A DNA stretch of 64,000 bases from Prosthecochloris sp. (lineage in GTDB: Bacteria > Bacteroidota > Chlorobiia > Chlorobiales > Chlorobiaceae): contig JADMLA020000030.1 of the NCBI GenBank assembly GCA_015482705.2, positions 1 to 64,000 on the forward strand, read 5' to 3'. Every line of letters starts with the position of its first letter. Positions within the stretch are counted from its first letter, which is position 1. This document shows, in pieces, positions 56,122-64,000 of the stretch. The notes beneath the pieces are model-generated. The model was given only the letters and a program-made list of their open reading frames with translations. It was not told where the DNA came from and did no database searches. The position numbers and the translations under genes were made by a program.

Positions 56122-57135
56122 ATGAAGAAAAAAATTCTATCATTATTGTGCCTCTTCATGATCTTGGCACTGCCATCCGCCGTCAAGGCGGAAGAAACAA
56201 AGCCGAGTGTTACCGTCTATGGTAATCTCCGTTATTCTTTCAACTACATTGACGAAGATGGAGGCGGGATGGAGCGCTGGAAGGGGACGGATAACGTCTC
56301 ACGTTTCGGTATCAAGGGATCGTACGGTAACGAAGATGTAAAAGCCTTTGTTCATTTGCAGGTAAGAGCTTTTGCCGACAAAGACGCCGACAAAGACGCC
56401 TTCGAACAGCGCTTTTTCTTTGGCGGATTCGAAGGTGGTTTTGGTAAGGTAACCTATGGCCGTATGACCAATGCCTACAAATTTCCCGGTTATGCTCTCG
56501 ATCCATTCTATGACCTTTCCCGGATCAGCTCGAACGGGTGGTTCGGCGGTGGCGGGGCATCTTATGGCTTGTCCTCTGCAACCAACGGTTTTACCGATAA
56601 TTCTCTGCAATACTTCTCCCCGAATCTGAACGGTTTCAAACTGGTTGGTGGCATTGCTTTTGATGACAGCGAAGACGATAACCAGCTCGCTTATCTTGCC
56701 GGTGGTTCCTATAGCACAGACGGTTTTACTTTTGGGGGGGTCTATGCCGATAATCCGGAGAAAAAAGTGGTCTATCCGAACATAGCTGCAGATGGTGATG
56801 CAATACGTGCGTATGCAACCTATAAGGGAAAGGGCTGGAAAGCCGGCGCTTCGTATGAAAATATCGACATCAAGGGTGGCCCTGACAATGTCAACTATTT
56901 TTATCTGACGGGAACGGCCATGCTGGAAGAGGCTAAAACCGATCTTTCACTCTCTCTCGGACTGGTTGACGATGGTGCGGCAGAAGGTTTGGGTATAACC
57001 GGAGGTGCATTCTACAATATCCTTGACAATGCACAGATTTATGCAATGGCAAGCTATGCAGATCTTGATTCTGATTACACTCCTTATGTTCTGTCGGTTG
57101 GTGCGATTTACAACTTCAAATACACGGCCAACTAA
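56122..57135 (+). CDS. Outer-membrane porin
   Basis: A 337-residue protein with signal peptide ending VKA at 23. The mature part starts with a VTVYGNLRYSFNYID strand and alternates aromatic/hydrophobic and polar residues throughout. It ends in the aromatic-rich strand YVLSVGAIYNFKYTAN; this pattern fits a 16-strand general porin. The DGGG/DKDADKDAF loop contains a tandem 12-base duplication (GCCGACAAAGAC, about 56379-56402). A strong terminator follows. Substrates unknown. Confidence 0.88.
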   Translation: MKKKILSLLCLFMILALPSAVKAEETKPSVTVYGNLRYSFNYIDEDGGGMERWKGTDNVSRFGIKGSYGNEDVKAFVHLQVRAFADKDADKDAFEQRFFFGGFEGGFGKVTYGRMTNAYKFPGYALDPFYDLSRISSNGWFGGGGASYGLSSATNGFTDNSLQYFSPNLNGFKLVGGIAFDDSEDDNQLAYLAGGSYSTDGFTFGGVYADNPEKKVVYPNIAADGDAIRAYATYKGKGWKAGASYENIDIKGGPDNVNYFYLTGTAMLEEAKTDLSLSLGLVDDGAAEGLGITGGAFYNILDNAQIYAMASYADLDSDYTPYVLSVGAIYNFKYTAN

Positions 57136-57185
57136 AATGAATGAAAAAGATTGTTCTTTCCTGTGTTACCGTTGACAACATCCAG

Positions 57186-57225
57186 AAGCCGGACTGCCTT
57201 TCTCCGTTGGGCAGTTCGGCTTTTG
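57186..57225 (+). terminator. Terminator of the porin gene
   Basis: AAGCCGGACTGCC (57186-57198) pairs with GGCAGTTCGGCTT (57210-57222), one G-T pair, followed by T residues. Confidence 0.88.
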
Positions 57226-57337
57226 TTTACAAGTCTGATAAAATAGTTGTAATTTGTGTGCGTCGAGATTGATTCGTTGATATGTTTTTGTTCACAGCTG
57301 TTCCAACTTTCCTGAAACCCCTAAACATTCGATTGAT

Positions 57338-57754
57338 ATGGTAGAAAGTATCGTTCAGAACAATGATCTGGGTAAGTTACTGTTGCGTTTGCCTGTTGGT
57401 GGACTGATGTTGTTTCACGGGATTCATAAGCTGAAAAACGGACTCGGGTTCATTGAAAAATCACTCTCTGATGCAGGCTTGCCCGCTTATCTATCTTATG
57501 GGGCGCTGCTCGGTGAGATCGTTGCACCACTATTTATCGTTCTTGGTATTTTTTCCCGCCCTGCTGCACTGGTTGAGGCATTTGTGATGATTGCCGCAAT
57601 CTATCTGGTGCATGTTCCCGAACTCTTCGCTCTGACTCAACATGGTGGTCATGCATTGGAACTACAGTTTCTCTATCTGTTCGGTTCTCTGGCCATTGTT
57701 TTTCTCGGTTCAGGCAGGTACAGCATTTCGAGGGGAAGAGGCTTGTTGGATTGA
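57338..57754 (+). CDS. DoxX-family membrane protein
   Basis: A 138-residue protein with four hydrophobic segments. [26 protein letters not shown] at the start and [24 protein letters not shown] in segment 2 are the DoxX core. The role in this family is often linked to thiol or redox homeostasis but is not settled. The ABC ATPase gene follows after 59 bases; a link is unproven. Confidence 0.85.
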   Translation: MVESIVQNNDLGKLLLRLPVGGLMLFHGIHKLKNGLGFIEKSLSDAGLPAYLSYGALLGEIVAPLFIVLGIFSRPAALVEAFVMIAAIYLVHVPELFALTQHGGHALELQFLYLFGSLAIVFLGSGRYSISRGRGLLD

Positions 57755-57813
57755 AAAAAGTCAGATTCTCGATGAGATAATGGATGTAATTATAGGAAAA
57801 GCTGTTGTATGGG

Positions 57814-58599
57814 ATGAGTCGATATTTGCTGGAGCTTTGTGATATAACTGCATATCGTGGTAAAACCCCTGTATTCAAGGGTTTTTCTCTGGCAATCCCG
57901 GAGGGATGCAGCACAGCTGTGCTCGGTCCCAACGGTGCGGGTAAGACAACCTTGTTAAAGCTCATCAGTTGTGATATTTTTCCTGTGGCTTCAAAAGGTT
58001 CCCGGCTGAACATTCTTGGTCGGGAACGTTGGAATGTTTGGGAGTTACGTTCCCGGTTCGGTATCATCTCTCACGACCTGCAACATGATTATTTGGAATC
58101 TGCAAAAGGTTTGAACGTTATCCTTTCAGGATATTACTCGAGTATCGATACATGGAGTTATCAAAAGTTTCTTGAGAGTGATATCGAGAAAGCATCTCTC
58201 ATTATGCGCAAGTTGGGTATTGAAACTCTTGCCGAACGTTCTTTCGGGGAAATGTCTACCGGTCAACAGCGGCGTTTTTTACTCGGCCGGGCATTGATCA
58301 ACGATCCGGGAACACTGCTTCTCGACGAACCTACAACCGGGCTTGATCTCAAGGCGTCGTTTCAATATCTGGATATTGTCAGAAAACTGATCCACGACGG
58401 AAAAACAATCATCCTTGTTACACATCATGTTCATGAAATTCCACCGGAAATCAAAAGAGTGGTGCTTATCAAAAACGGGAGGATTTTTTTGGATGGAGAA
58501 AAAGCCGAGGTGTTGACCTCCTCAAATCTTTCAAGTCTTTTCGAGGTTCCTGTACAAGTTGTCGCTTCAAATGGTTTTTATCAGGTTTTACCAGGATGA
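57814..58599 (+). CDS. ABC transporter ATP-binding protein (ModF/YlmA-like)
   Basis: A 261-residue soluble ATPase from ATG 57814. Walker A GPNGAGKTT, signature MSTGQQRR, Walker B TLLLDEPTTGLDL, and the switch His in VTHHVHEIPPEI are present. The short insert with WNVWELRSRFGIISHDLQ resembles the half-size ModF/YlmA group. No permease gene is nearby, so it may serve a remote or shared transporter or a non-transport role. Substrate unknown. Confidence 0.88.
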   Translation: MSRYLLELCDITAYRGKTPVFKGFSLAIPEGCSTAVLGPNGAGKTTLLKLISCDIFPVASKGSRLNILGRERWNVWELRSRFGIISHDLQHDYLESAKGLNVILSGYYSSIDTWSYQKFLESDIEKASLIMRKLGIETLAERSFGEMSTGQQRRFLLGRALINDPGTLLLDEPTTGLDLKASFQYLDIVRKLIHDGKTIILVTHHVHEIPPEIKRVVLIKNGRIFLDGEKAEVLTSSNLSSLFEVPVQVVASNGFYQVLPG

Positions 58600-58747
58600 A
58601 GAACGAGGGGGTACGCTCTATTTACGTGCTTTTTGCGAATCATATATCTTTTGGGGTGGGTGAAACAATTCAAACTCTAAAGGTTTTCGTTTACAGGAAC
58701 TTTGTTCGAGTATTTTCCGTTTCCCCATACTGTTTCTTGAGATCCCG

Positions 58748-58786
58748 TTATAGTTACCACATTGAAATACAATCTTTTATAGTTAC
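58748..58786. repeat. Direct repeat TTATAGTTAC before tpx
   Basis: TTATAGTTAC occurs at 58748-58757 and 58777-58786, 29 bases apart, just ahead of the tpx start. It may be a regulatory box; no known peroxide-regulator consensus is claimed. Confidence 0.35.
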
Positions 58787-58802
58787 AAATCACTGAAAAA
58801 AC

Positions 58803-59303
58803 ATGGCCAACATTACATTGAAAGGAAATCCAGTGGCGACAGTTGGTGAGTTGCCTGCCAAAGGAACTGACGCTCCTTCGTTTACTCTTGTGAATAAAGA
58901 CCTGGCTGAAACAAGCATGACGGACTTTAGCGGAAAAAGGATTGTTCTGAACATCTTTCCGAGTCTCGATACGCCTGTTTGTGCAGCTTCGGTCAGGCGT
59001 TTCAACCTCGAAGCTTCGAGTATTCCCGATACGGTTGTTCTTTGTGTATCTGCCGACCTGCCTTTTGCCCACAAGCGTTTTTGCGAGGTTGAAGGAATAG
59101 AGAACGTGGTGTCTCTTTCTGTGTTCCGTTCCCCTGAATTCGGTAATGATTATGGGGTTACCATGGTTGACGGTCCGTTGAAGGGAATCCTTTCTCGCGC
59201 TGTGGTGATCGTTAATGACCAAGGAAAAGTCATTTATGCCGAACAAGTGCCTGAAATAACTCAGGAACCTGATTACGAAGCGGCCTTGAAAGCCATGGTG
59301 TAG
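58803..59303 (+). CDS. tpx: Thiol peroxidase
   Basis: A 166-residue atypical 2-Cys peroxiredoxin. The peroxidatic Cys60 in SLDTPVCAAS and resolving Cys94 in HKRFCEVEG occupy the positions known from Escherichia coli Tpx (61 and 95). It reduces peroxides in the cytoplasm or periplasm using thioredoxin. No signal peptide is visible. Confidence 0.95.
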   Translation: MANITLKGNPVATVGELPAKGTDAPSFTLVNKDLAETSMTDFSGKRIVLNIFPSLDTPVCAASVRRFNLEASSIPDTVVLCVSADLPFAHKRFCEVEGIENVVSLSVFRSPEFGNDYGVTMVDGPLKGILSRAVVIVNDQGKVIYAEQVPEITQEPDYEAALKAMV

Positions 59304-59350
59304 AAAAGCTCCATGATCGTTTTGCGAATGTTTAATTCATTTTTTTACCT

Positions 59351-60286
59351 ATGCAGCAGCAATATCGTGAAGAAGTGGGGAGTTCTGTTGAAAAAAGGAT
59401 AGAGCTGCTCAAAAGAGAAAGAAATGCAGTGATTATCGCTCATCATTATGCTCCGGCCGAGGTGCATGGTGTTGCAGATGTGCTTTCGGACAGCAGGGGG
59501 TTTTTCGACGCGGTTGTACAAGGCTGTGAAGCGAGCACAGCGATTGTGCTCGCTCCGGCTTTTTTTGCGGAAATAACGGCAGCCATGTGGCCGGAAAAAA
59601 AGGTTCTTGTGCCTCAAATAGCCGAGTGTCCTGTCGCAAGCCACAGCAATCTCGGTTTCGACAATATCGCTGCATTCAAAAAACGTCATCGTGGTAAACC
59701 GCTGGTCTGTTATGCAACGTCTCCGCTCGAAACAAAACTACTGGCCGACTATGTTGCTTTTCCTGGAGAAGTTGTCGATACCATTGAAAACGTAGATGCC
59801 GATGAGGTTCTTTTTGCCGGGGAACGGAACTGTTCGGACGATGCGGTCAAGAGGTGCGGCAAGAAAGTCATTGCCTATAGCGGGAATCCGGTGTGCAATG
59901 TATACAATTCGGCAGACCTTTCCGATGTGCAACGTTTGAAAGACGAGTTTCCCGATGCATGCTTGATGGCCCATCCGGAATGTAAGCAAGAGGTGATCGA
60001 TGCTGCGGATTATGTGATGGGAACCGGTGAAATGCGTGAGCAGATAAGTAAAGACGGAAATCCGGGGGCGATCATACTTGGTACCGAACGTGGCTTTTTC
60101 GACAGAATGCGGAACGAGTTTCCCGAAAAAAATATCCTGCATTTAAGTTCTTACCTAACGTGTAATGTTTTTAAGGTGTTACGGCTGAAAACCATTGTGG
60201 AATCCCTCGAGAAGATGTGTTACCCAGTAGAGGTCGATCGGGTTGTTGGCGAGCGTATCCGTACGCTCTTCAATCGACTTTTCTGA
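59351..60286 (+). CDS. nadA: NadA-like quinolinate synthase, divergent
   Basis: A 311-residue protein with NadA layout in three similar domains. HHYAPAEVHGVADVLSDS is the first substrate loop and MAHPEC the third-domain motif. IILGTERGFFDR and the closing LSSYLTCNVFK follow. Cys93, Cys182 and Cys271 stand where the three [4Fe-4S] cysteines are expected. Several usual residues differ (AECPVASHS for the AGCSLAD motif, LTCNVFKV for the ICPNMK type), so it may be a specialised paralogue. NadA condenses iminoaspartate with DHAP to quinolinate. Confidence 0.75.
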   Translation: MQQQYREEVGSSVEKRIELLKRERNAVIIAHHYAPAEVHGVADVLSDSRGFFDAVVQGCEASTAIVLAPAFFAEITAAMWPEKKVLVPQIAECPVASHSNLGFDNIAAFKKRHRGKPLVCYATSPLETKLLADYVAFPGEVVDTIENVDADEVLFAGERNCSDDAVKRCGKKVIAYSGNPVCNVYNSADLSDVQRLKDEFPDACLMAHPECKQEVIDAADYVMGTGEMREQISKDGNPGAIILGTERGFFDRMRNEFPEKNILHLSSYLTCNVFKVLRLKTIVESLEKMCYPVEVDRVVGERIRTLFNRLF

Positions 60287-60423
60287 ACAAAAGTGTTTTT
60301 CGAAGAGCTGTCTTGCAGGTAAAGATTTCGTGTGAACTTCACTGGAAAACGTCGGAAAATGCTATATATGAGTAATGAATTCGGCAAAATTCGATTGCCT
60401 GGAAAACAGTAATGGTCTGGATT

Positions 60424-61080
60424 ATGTTTACTGGAATTGTCAAAGATATCGGGACGATAGAGTCAATACGTCGTCAGGGCTCGAACCTCCGAATTTGCGT
60501 GCGCTATGAAAATGAACATGAATTCGGTGACCTAGCAATTGATGAAAGTGTTGCGATTAACGGAACGTGTCAGACGGTAGTGGCTCTTGGTGAAAAGAGG
60601 TTCGATGTCAATACAATCGAGGAAACGCTGAAAAAAACCACGCTCGGTACTTTCGCTCCTGGTATTTCCGTAAACCTCGAAAGAGCGTTGCGTCCTTCGG
60701 ACAGGCTTGGAGGGCATTTTGTTCAGGGACATGTTGATTGCGTCGGTAACGTTCTCCAGGTGCGGGAGCTGGAAGGAAGCAGAGAAATAAGGATTGGTTT
60801 TCCAGAGAAGTTTCAGCCATTTATCGTACCGATAGGCTCTATAGCGATCAATGGTGTCAGTCTTACCGTTGCTGACGTCAGGGAAAACAGTTTTTCCGTT
60901 GCTATTATTCCCTATACGTTCGATAATACGACCATCAACCATCTCAACGTAGGGGATGGGGTGAATCTGGAGTTTGATATACTCGGTAAATATATCGTCA
61001 AACAGCAGGGGCTTGTGAAAAATGTTACGAGCGGTGCCGGAAAAATCAGTGAAAGCTGGTTAAGTGATTTAGGATATTGA
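60424..61080 (+). CDS. ribE: Riboflavin synthase, alpha subunit
   Basis: A 218-residue enzyme from ATG 60424, where the invariant MFTGIV start lies; an ATG 12 bases earlier is in frame. The two lumazine-binding barrel repeats begin [15 protein letters not shown] and [15 protein letters not shown]. It joins two 6,7-dimethyl-8-ribityllumazine molecules. No FMN riboswitch is visible upstream. The stop overlaps the rarA start. Confidence 0.95.
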   Translation: MFTGIVKDIGTIESIRRQGSNLRICVRYENEHEFGDLAIDESVAINGTCQTVVALGEKRFDVNTIEETLKKTTLGTFAPGISVNLERALRPSDRLGGHFVQGHVDCVGNVLQVRELEGSREIRIGFPEKFQPFIVPIGSIAINGVSLTVADVRENSFSVAIIPYTFDNTTINHLNVGDGVNLEFDILGKYIVKQQGLVKNVTSGAGKISESWLSDLGY

Positions 61081-62408
61081 TGTCGCACATGCAGGATGAC
61101 CTTTTCGGGTTGCCTTCCAGGGAAAAAAGAGGCTCCGGTTTTCAGCCGCTTGCCGAAAGGGTGCGGCCCAAAACTCTCGAGGAGATGTACGGTCAGGAGC
61201 ACCTTATCGGTGCTGACGGTCCCCTCAAAAGGTTTCTTGTGCAAAAGCGCTTGCCGTCCATGATATTCTGGGGTCCTCCGGGCTCAGGTAAAACAACCCT
61301 TGCGGAAATTTGCGCATACTCGCTGGATTTTCGTTTTGATTCGCTCTCCGCAGTCGATGCAGGGGTGAAAGAGGTCCGCAAAGCGCTTGAGCTCGCAGAA
61401 TCGGCGCAGAGAATAGAGGGACGCCAGACCCTGTTGTTTATCGACGAGATTCACCGATTCAACAAGGCGCAGCAGGATTCACTGTTACATGCGATCGAAC
61501 AGGGGATTGTTGTGCTGATAGGGGCGACAACCGAGAACCCTTCTTTCGAGGTCAACCCTGCTCTGATGAGCCGGATGCAGGTCTACATTCTTGAGCCTCT
61601 TGGTGACCGCGATATTGAAGCTGTTGTCAGACGGGCATTTGAAAGCGATAGCACGATTGCTTCATATCAGGCGGCCATAGATGACTGGGATTTTCTTTTG
61701 CGCTATGCCGGCGGCGATGCACGGAAAGCTCTGAATGCTCTCGAGGCTTCGTTGTCGATGGTCGATACTTCCACCGTTCCAGTTCATATATCAAGAACCC
61801 TGCTTGAAAAAGCGCTTCAAAAAAAGCTTCCGGTCTATGATAAAAAAGGGGAGTCGCATTACGATGTCATATCTGCTTTTATCAAATCCATGAGAGGGTC
61901 CGATCCCGATGCGGCGCTTTTCTGGCTTGCGAAGATGCTCGAAGGAGGAGAAGATCCGAAATTCATAGCTCGAAGAATGGTGATTTTCGCCAGCGAAGAT
62001 ATCGGCAATGCCGATCCATATGCTCTTACGCTGGCAGTATCTGTTTTCCATGCTGTCGAAGTGATCGGTCTACCCGAAGCGAGAATCAATCTTGCCCAGG
62101 GGGTGACCTACCTGGCAGGCTCTGCGAAGTCAAATGCAAGTTATCGGGCGATAAACGATGCACAACACTATGCCGGGCAACAGCAAGAGGCTCCAGTACC
62201 GATGCATTTACGAAATGCCCCTACCAAGTTCATGAAAGAGTCGGGATATGGCAAGGGCTACAAGTACCCGCATGATTATCCGGAACATTTTGTCAGAGAA
62301 AGGTACATGCCTGAAGGCCATGAAACAGTTTTTTATCATCCGACTGCAGAAGGAAGGGAGAAATTCATCAAGGATCGTCTTGAAAAGCTTTGGAAGGGAA
62401 GATATTGA
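61080..62408 (+). CDS. rarA: Replication-associated recombination protein A
   Basis: A 442-residue AAA+ ATPase from ATG 61080, which shares bases with the ribE stop. [21 protein letters not shown] is the N-terminal motif, [11 protein letters not shown]alker [17 protein letters not shown]alker B, and [21 protein letters not shown] sensor 1. The C-terminal tetramerisation part has [11 protein letters not shown] and PRAPTKF-like [11 protein letters not shown]. It works at stalled forks. Confidence 0.95.
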   Translation: MSHMQDDLFGLPSREKRGSGFQPLAERVRPKTLEEMYGQEHLIGADGPLKRFLVQKRLPSMIFWGPPGSGKTTLAEICAYSLDFRFDSLSAVDAGVKEVRKALELAESAQRIEGRQTLLFIDEIHRFNKAQQDSLLHAIEQGIVVLIGATTENPSFEVNPALMSRMQVYILEPLGDRDIEAVVRRAFESDSTIASYQAAIDDWDFLLRYAGGDARKALNALEASLSMVDTSTVPVHISRTLLEKALQKKLPVYDKKGESHYDVISAFIKSMRGSDPDAALFWLAKMLEGGEDPKFIARRMVIFASEDIGNADPYALTLAVSVFHAVEVIGLPEARINLAQGVTYLAGSAKSNASYRAINDAQHYAGQQQEAPVPMHLRNAPTKFMKESGYGKGYKYPHDYPEHFVRERYMPEGHETVFYHPTAEGREKFIKDRLEKLWKGRY

Positions 62409-62479
62409 TCATTGTTCATGCAGATCGACGAATTCGGTATATTTTGCCTTTTCAGTTCTTGATACGAGATTTGTTTACC

Positions 62480-63871
62480 ATGCGAACTATCGATAAATCT
62501 TTCTTCTCCCTGATTTCGGTGGGGTTTCTCACACTGTTGCCATTGGTTCTTCCTGCTGTTGAAAGAAGTGTGAGCGGAGAGACCGTATTGACTCTTTCGC
62601 TCGATGAAGCGGTATCAACCGGGCTCGATCGTAATCGTGATCTCGAGATTGCACGGCTCGATCGCGATATTGCCAGTCAGAAAGTGCGCGAAGCATGGGC
62701 GGACATGCTTCCTCAGCTCGATGCAGGATTCGACTATACAAGAACTCTGGAACCGTCGATCATCTATTTTCCTGATATCGAAGGCGGTGATCTAACCCGA
62801 TTGATTCCCCTGGAAGTGAGTCTGGACAATTCAATGAGTGCTTCACTATCGCTGACACAGCCATTGTTCGACCTTAAGGCTATTGCCGGGATACGAGCAT
62901 CCACTACGGTGAAAAAGATTAGCATGGAATCGTATCGTAAGATCAAAGCAGAAGTTATCAGCAACATTAAAACATCATATTACAATGTTTTGATAGCAGC
63001 CGAACAGGTTAAGATACTGGAGCAAAGCATCGCACGCTGGGAGACGGCTTTGCGTGATAGCAGGGCGCTTTTCAAAGAAGGGGTAGCTGCAGATATCGAT
63101 ACTTTACAAGCTTTTCTTTCTGTAGAGAATATCAAGCCGGACCTCATCGAAGCAAAAAACCAGGCAGTGATCGTCAGGACGAAGTTCAAAAATATCATTG
63201 GTCTTGATCTTGTTCAAAACGTTATTTTATCTGATTCACTTGTTTATCAGCCGGGAAAATACCCTCAGGATGTTTCGGCAGCCTATGCCGAAGCACTTGC
63301 AGCACGACCCGAAGTCCGCCAGTTCGAACTACAGGTGGAAGCCGATGCACAAAATGTCAGTAAGACAAGAGCCGAGCGTTTTCCGACGATTACCGCCGTA
63401 GGTCAGTTGCAGGCGCAAACACAATTTGACGATGGGACAGCCATCGAGAATACAGACTGGCCGGTGACTTCATATATCGGGGCGCAGGTTTCCCTACCGT
63501 TGTTTACCGGGTTTCGCACCAGTGCACAGGTCGAACAGGCGAAACTTGGTCGCTTGCAGTCCATCGCAAGGCATGAAGATCTGAAAGCCGATATACGAGC
63601 TGAGTTGGAGATGAAGCTTTCCGATCTCGAGGAGTCTCGGAAAAGGATAGAAGTACAGGATAGAACAATTCGTACGGCCGAGAGGAGCTATGAGATTACG
63701 CAGTTGCGTTTCCGTGAAGGCGTCGGTTCACAACTCGAACTTTCCGAGGCTGAACTTCAGCTCAACAAGGCAAAAACCAACTATCTCCAGGCTGTTTACG
63801 ATTACCTGATTGCCCGTGTCGAGTGCGACAGGGCTCTTGGCAGAACTGTTAAGCCCGAGCATGGGCTATAA
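62480..63871 (+). CDS. TolC-family outer-membrane protein, no visible partner
   Basis: A 463-residue protein from ATG 62480 (the ORF extends 30 codons further up, with no signal-like start). A signal peptide runs to about 30. Two repeats begin LTLSLDEAVSTGLDRNRDLEIA and VSAAYAEALAARPEVRQFELQ, with the duct-type coiled helices between. It starts 71 bases after the rarA stop. No adaptor or pump is next to it within the window; one may lie beyond the right edge. Confidence 0.88.
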   Translation: MRTIDKSFFSLISVGFLTLLPLVLPAVERSVSGETVLTLSLDEAVSTGLDRNRDLEIARLDRDIASQKVREAWADMLPQLDAGFDYTRTLEPSIIYFPDIEGGDLTRLIPLEVSLDNSMSASLSLTQPLFDLKAIAGIRASTTVKKISMESYRKIKAEVISNIKTSYYNVLIAAEQVKILEQSIARWETALRDSRALFKEGVAADIDTLQAFLSVENIKPDLIEAKNQAVIVRTKFKNIIGLDLVQNVILSDSLVYQPGKYPQDVSAAYAEALAARPEVRQFELQVEADAQNVSKTRAERFPTITAVGQLQAQTQFDDGTAIENTDWPVTSYIGAQVSLPLFTGFRTSAQVEQAKLGRLQSIARHEDLKADIRAELEMKLSDLEESRKRIEVQDRTIRTAERSYEITQLRFREGVGSQLELSEAELQLNKAKTNYLQAVYDYLIARVECDRALGRTVKPEHGL

Positions 63872-63942
63872 ACTGTGTTCTTGATTGTCGGGTAAGTACT
63901 CGAACTACTTGTTGAGAGGAGCTTCGTTTTCCTGATGCCGGT

Positions 63943-64000
63943 TTACATGGTCAGGTTGTCTTTACGCCGTTTTCTCAGTATGTATTTTTCCAACTCGACA
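63943..64000 (-). CDS. Possible C-terminal end of a minus-strand gene
   Basis: On the minus strand the last bases read VELEKYILRKRRKDNLTM followed by TAA at 63945-63943. The hydrophilic, Lys/Arg-rich tail looks like a real C-terminus, but only 18 codons are visible and the opposite strand is also open, so the call is weak. Confidence 0.3.
   Translation of the reverse strand, partial: VELEKYILRKRRKDNLTM

Noticed and set aside
55941..56225. Open frame before and into the porin gene
   Set aside because: It overlaps the certain porin start in another frame and has no family resemblance; the upstream part is AT-rich regulatory DNA.
60290..60423. FMN riboswitch before ribE
   Set aside because: The gap is too short and lacks the conserved multi-stem core.

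Overview
The window looks like a chromosomal segment of a green sulfur bacterium (phylum Chlorobi, family Chlorobiaceae; a marine Prosthecochloris or Chlorobium type is my best guess). The basis is a metK-ahcY operon preceded by an RNA resembling the Chlorobi-restricted SAM-Chlorobi motif, a pheT / coiled-coil / zapA / 6S RNA / rny block, Gram-negative outer-membrane systems (porin, four TolC-family proteins, LptF/G) and an acidic giant adhesin of the kind known from Chlorobiaceae. This assignment is inference; no rRNA gene is present.

Layout. 0-9 kb: 3' part of a giant secreted cadherin/VCBS-type adhesin, a TolC-type protein and an MFS transporter. 9-15 kb: a YgjP-type metalloprotease, a two-nuclease DUF2779 protein overlapping alanine dehydrogenase, a PPC-domain protein and a rhodanese/MauE pair. 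15-21.5 kb: tetR-adaptor-RND-tolC efflux operon on the minus strand with a paired palindromic operator, divergent from a MATE gene. 23-28 kb: antiporter, truncated PEBP gene, rubrerythrin, two membrane proteins and an aquaporin/arsC arsenic pair. 28-35 kb: hydrolase, trpF, tRNA-Gln, metK-ahcY with its leader RNA, NDP-sugar pyrophosphorylase and Nudix. 35-41.6 kb: a second efflux operon, marR-adaptor-RND-tolC. 41.8-47.4 kb: tRNA-Pro/Arg/His/Glu with an inserted repeat element, pheT, a coiled-coil protein, zapA, 6S RNA and rny. 47.6-64 kb: housekeeping and envelope genes (hisB, secG, tRNA-Lys, L,D-transpeptidase, LptF/G, thioesterase, RqcH-like protein, dCMP deaminase, ribD, porin, DoxX, ABC ATPase, tpx, NadA-like, ribE, rarA, another tolC).

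How genes work together. Two complete tripartite efflux pumps have different local regulators. metK and ahcY make SAM and recycle SAH under one leader. ribD and ribE (with the distant remainder of the pathway) make riboflavin. arsC and the aquaporin could form a reduce-and-leak arsenic route. Rubrerythrin and Tpx are peroxide defences expected in an anaerobe.

Less ordinary signals are an operator-like double box copied in front of two unrelated loci, one ending in a truncated signal-peptide start next to the aquaporin; a frameshifted AbrB-like gene; a miniature inverted-repeat element inside the tRNA cluster; a heptamer array against the hisB stop; a terminator-like hairpin just before pheT; and a Cas4-like plus DnaQ-like nuclease fusion. 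I found no CRISPR array, prophage or insertion sequence.
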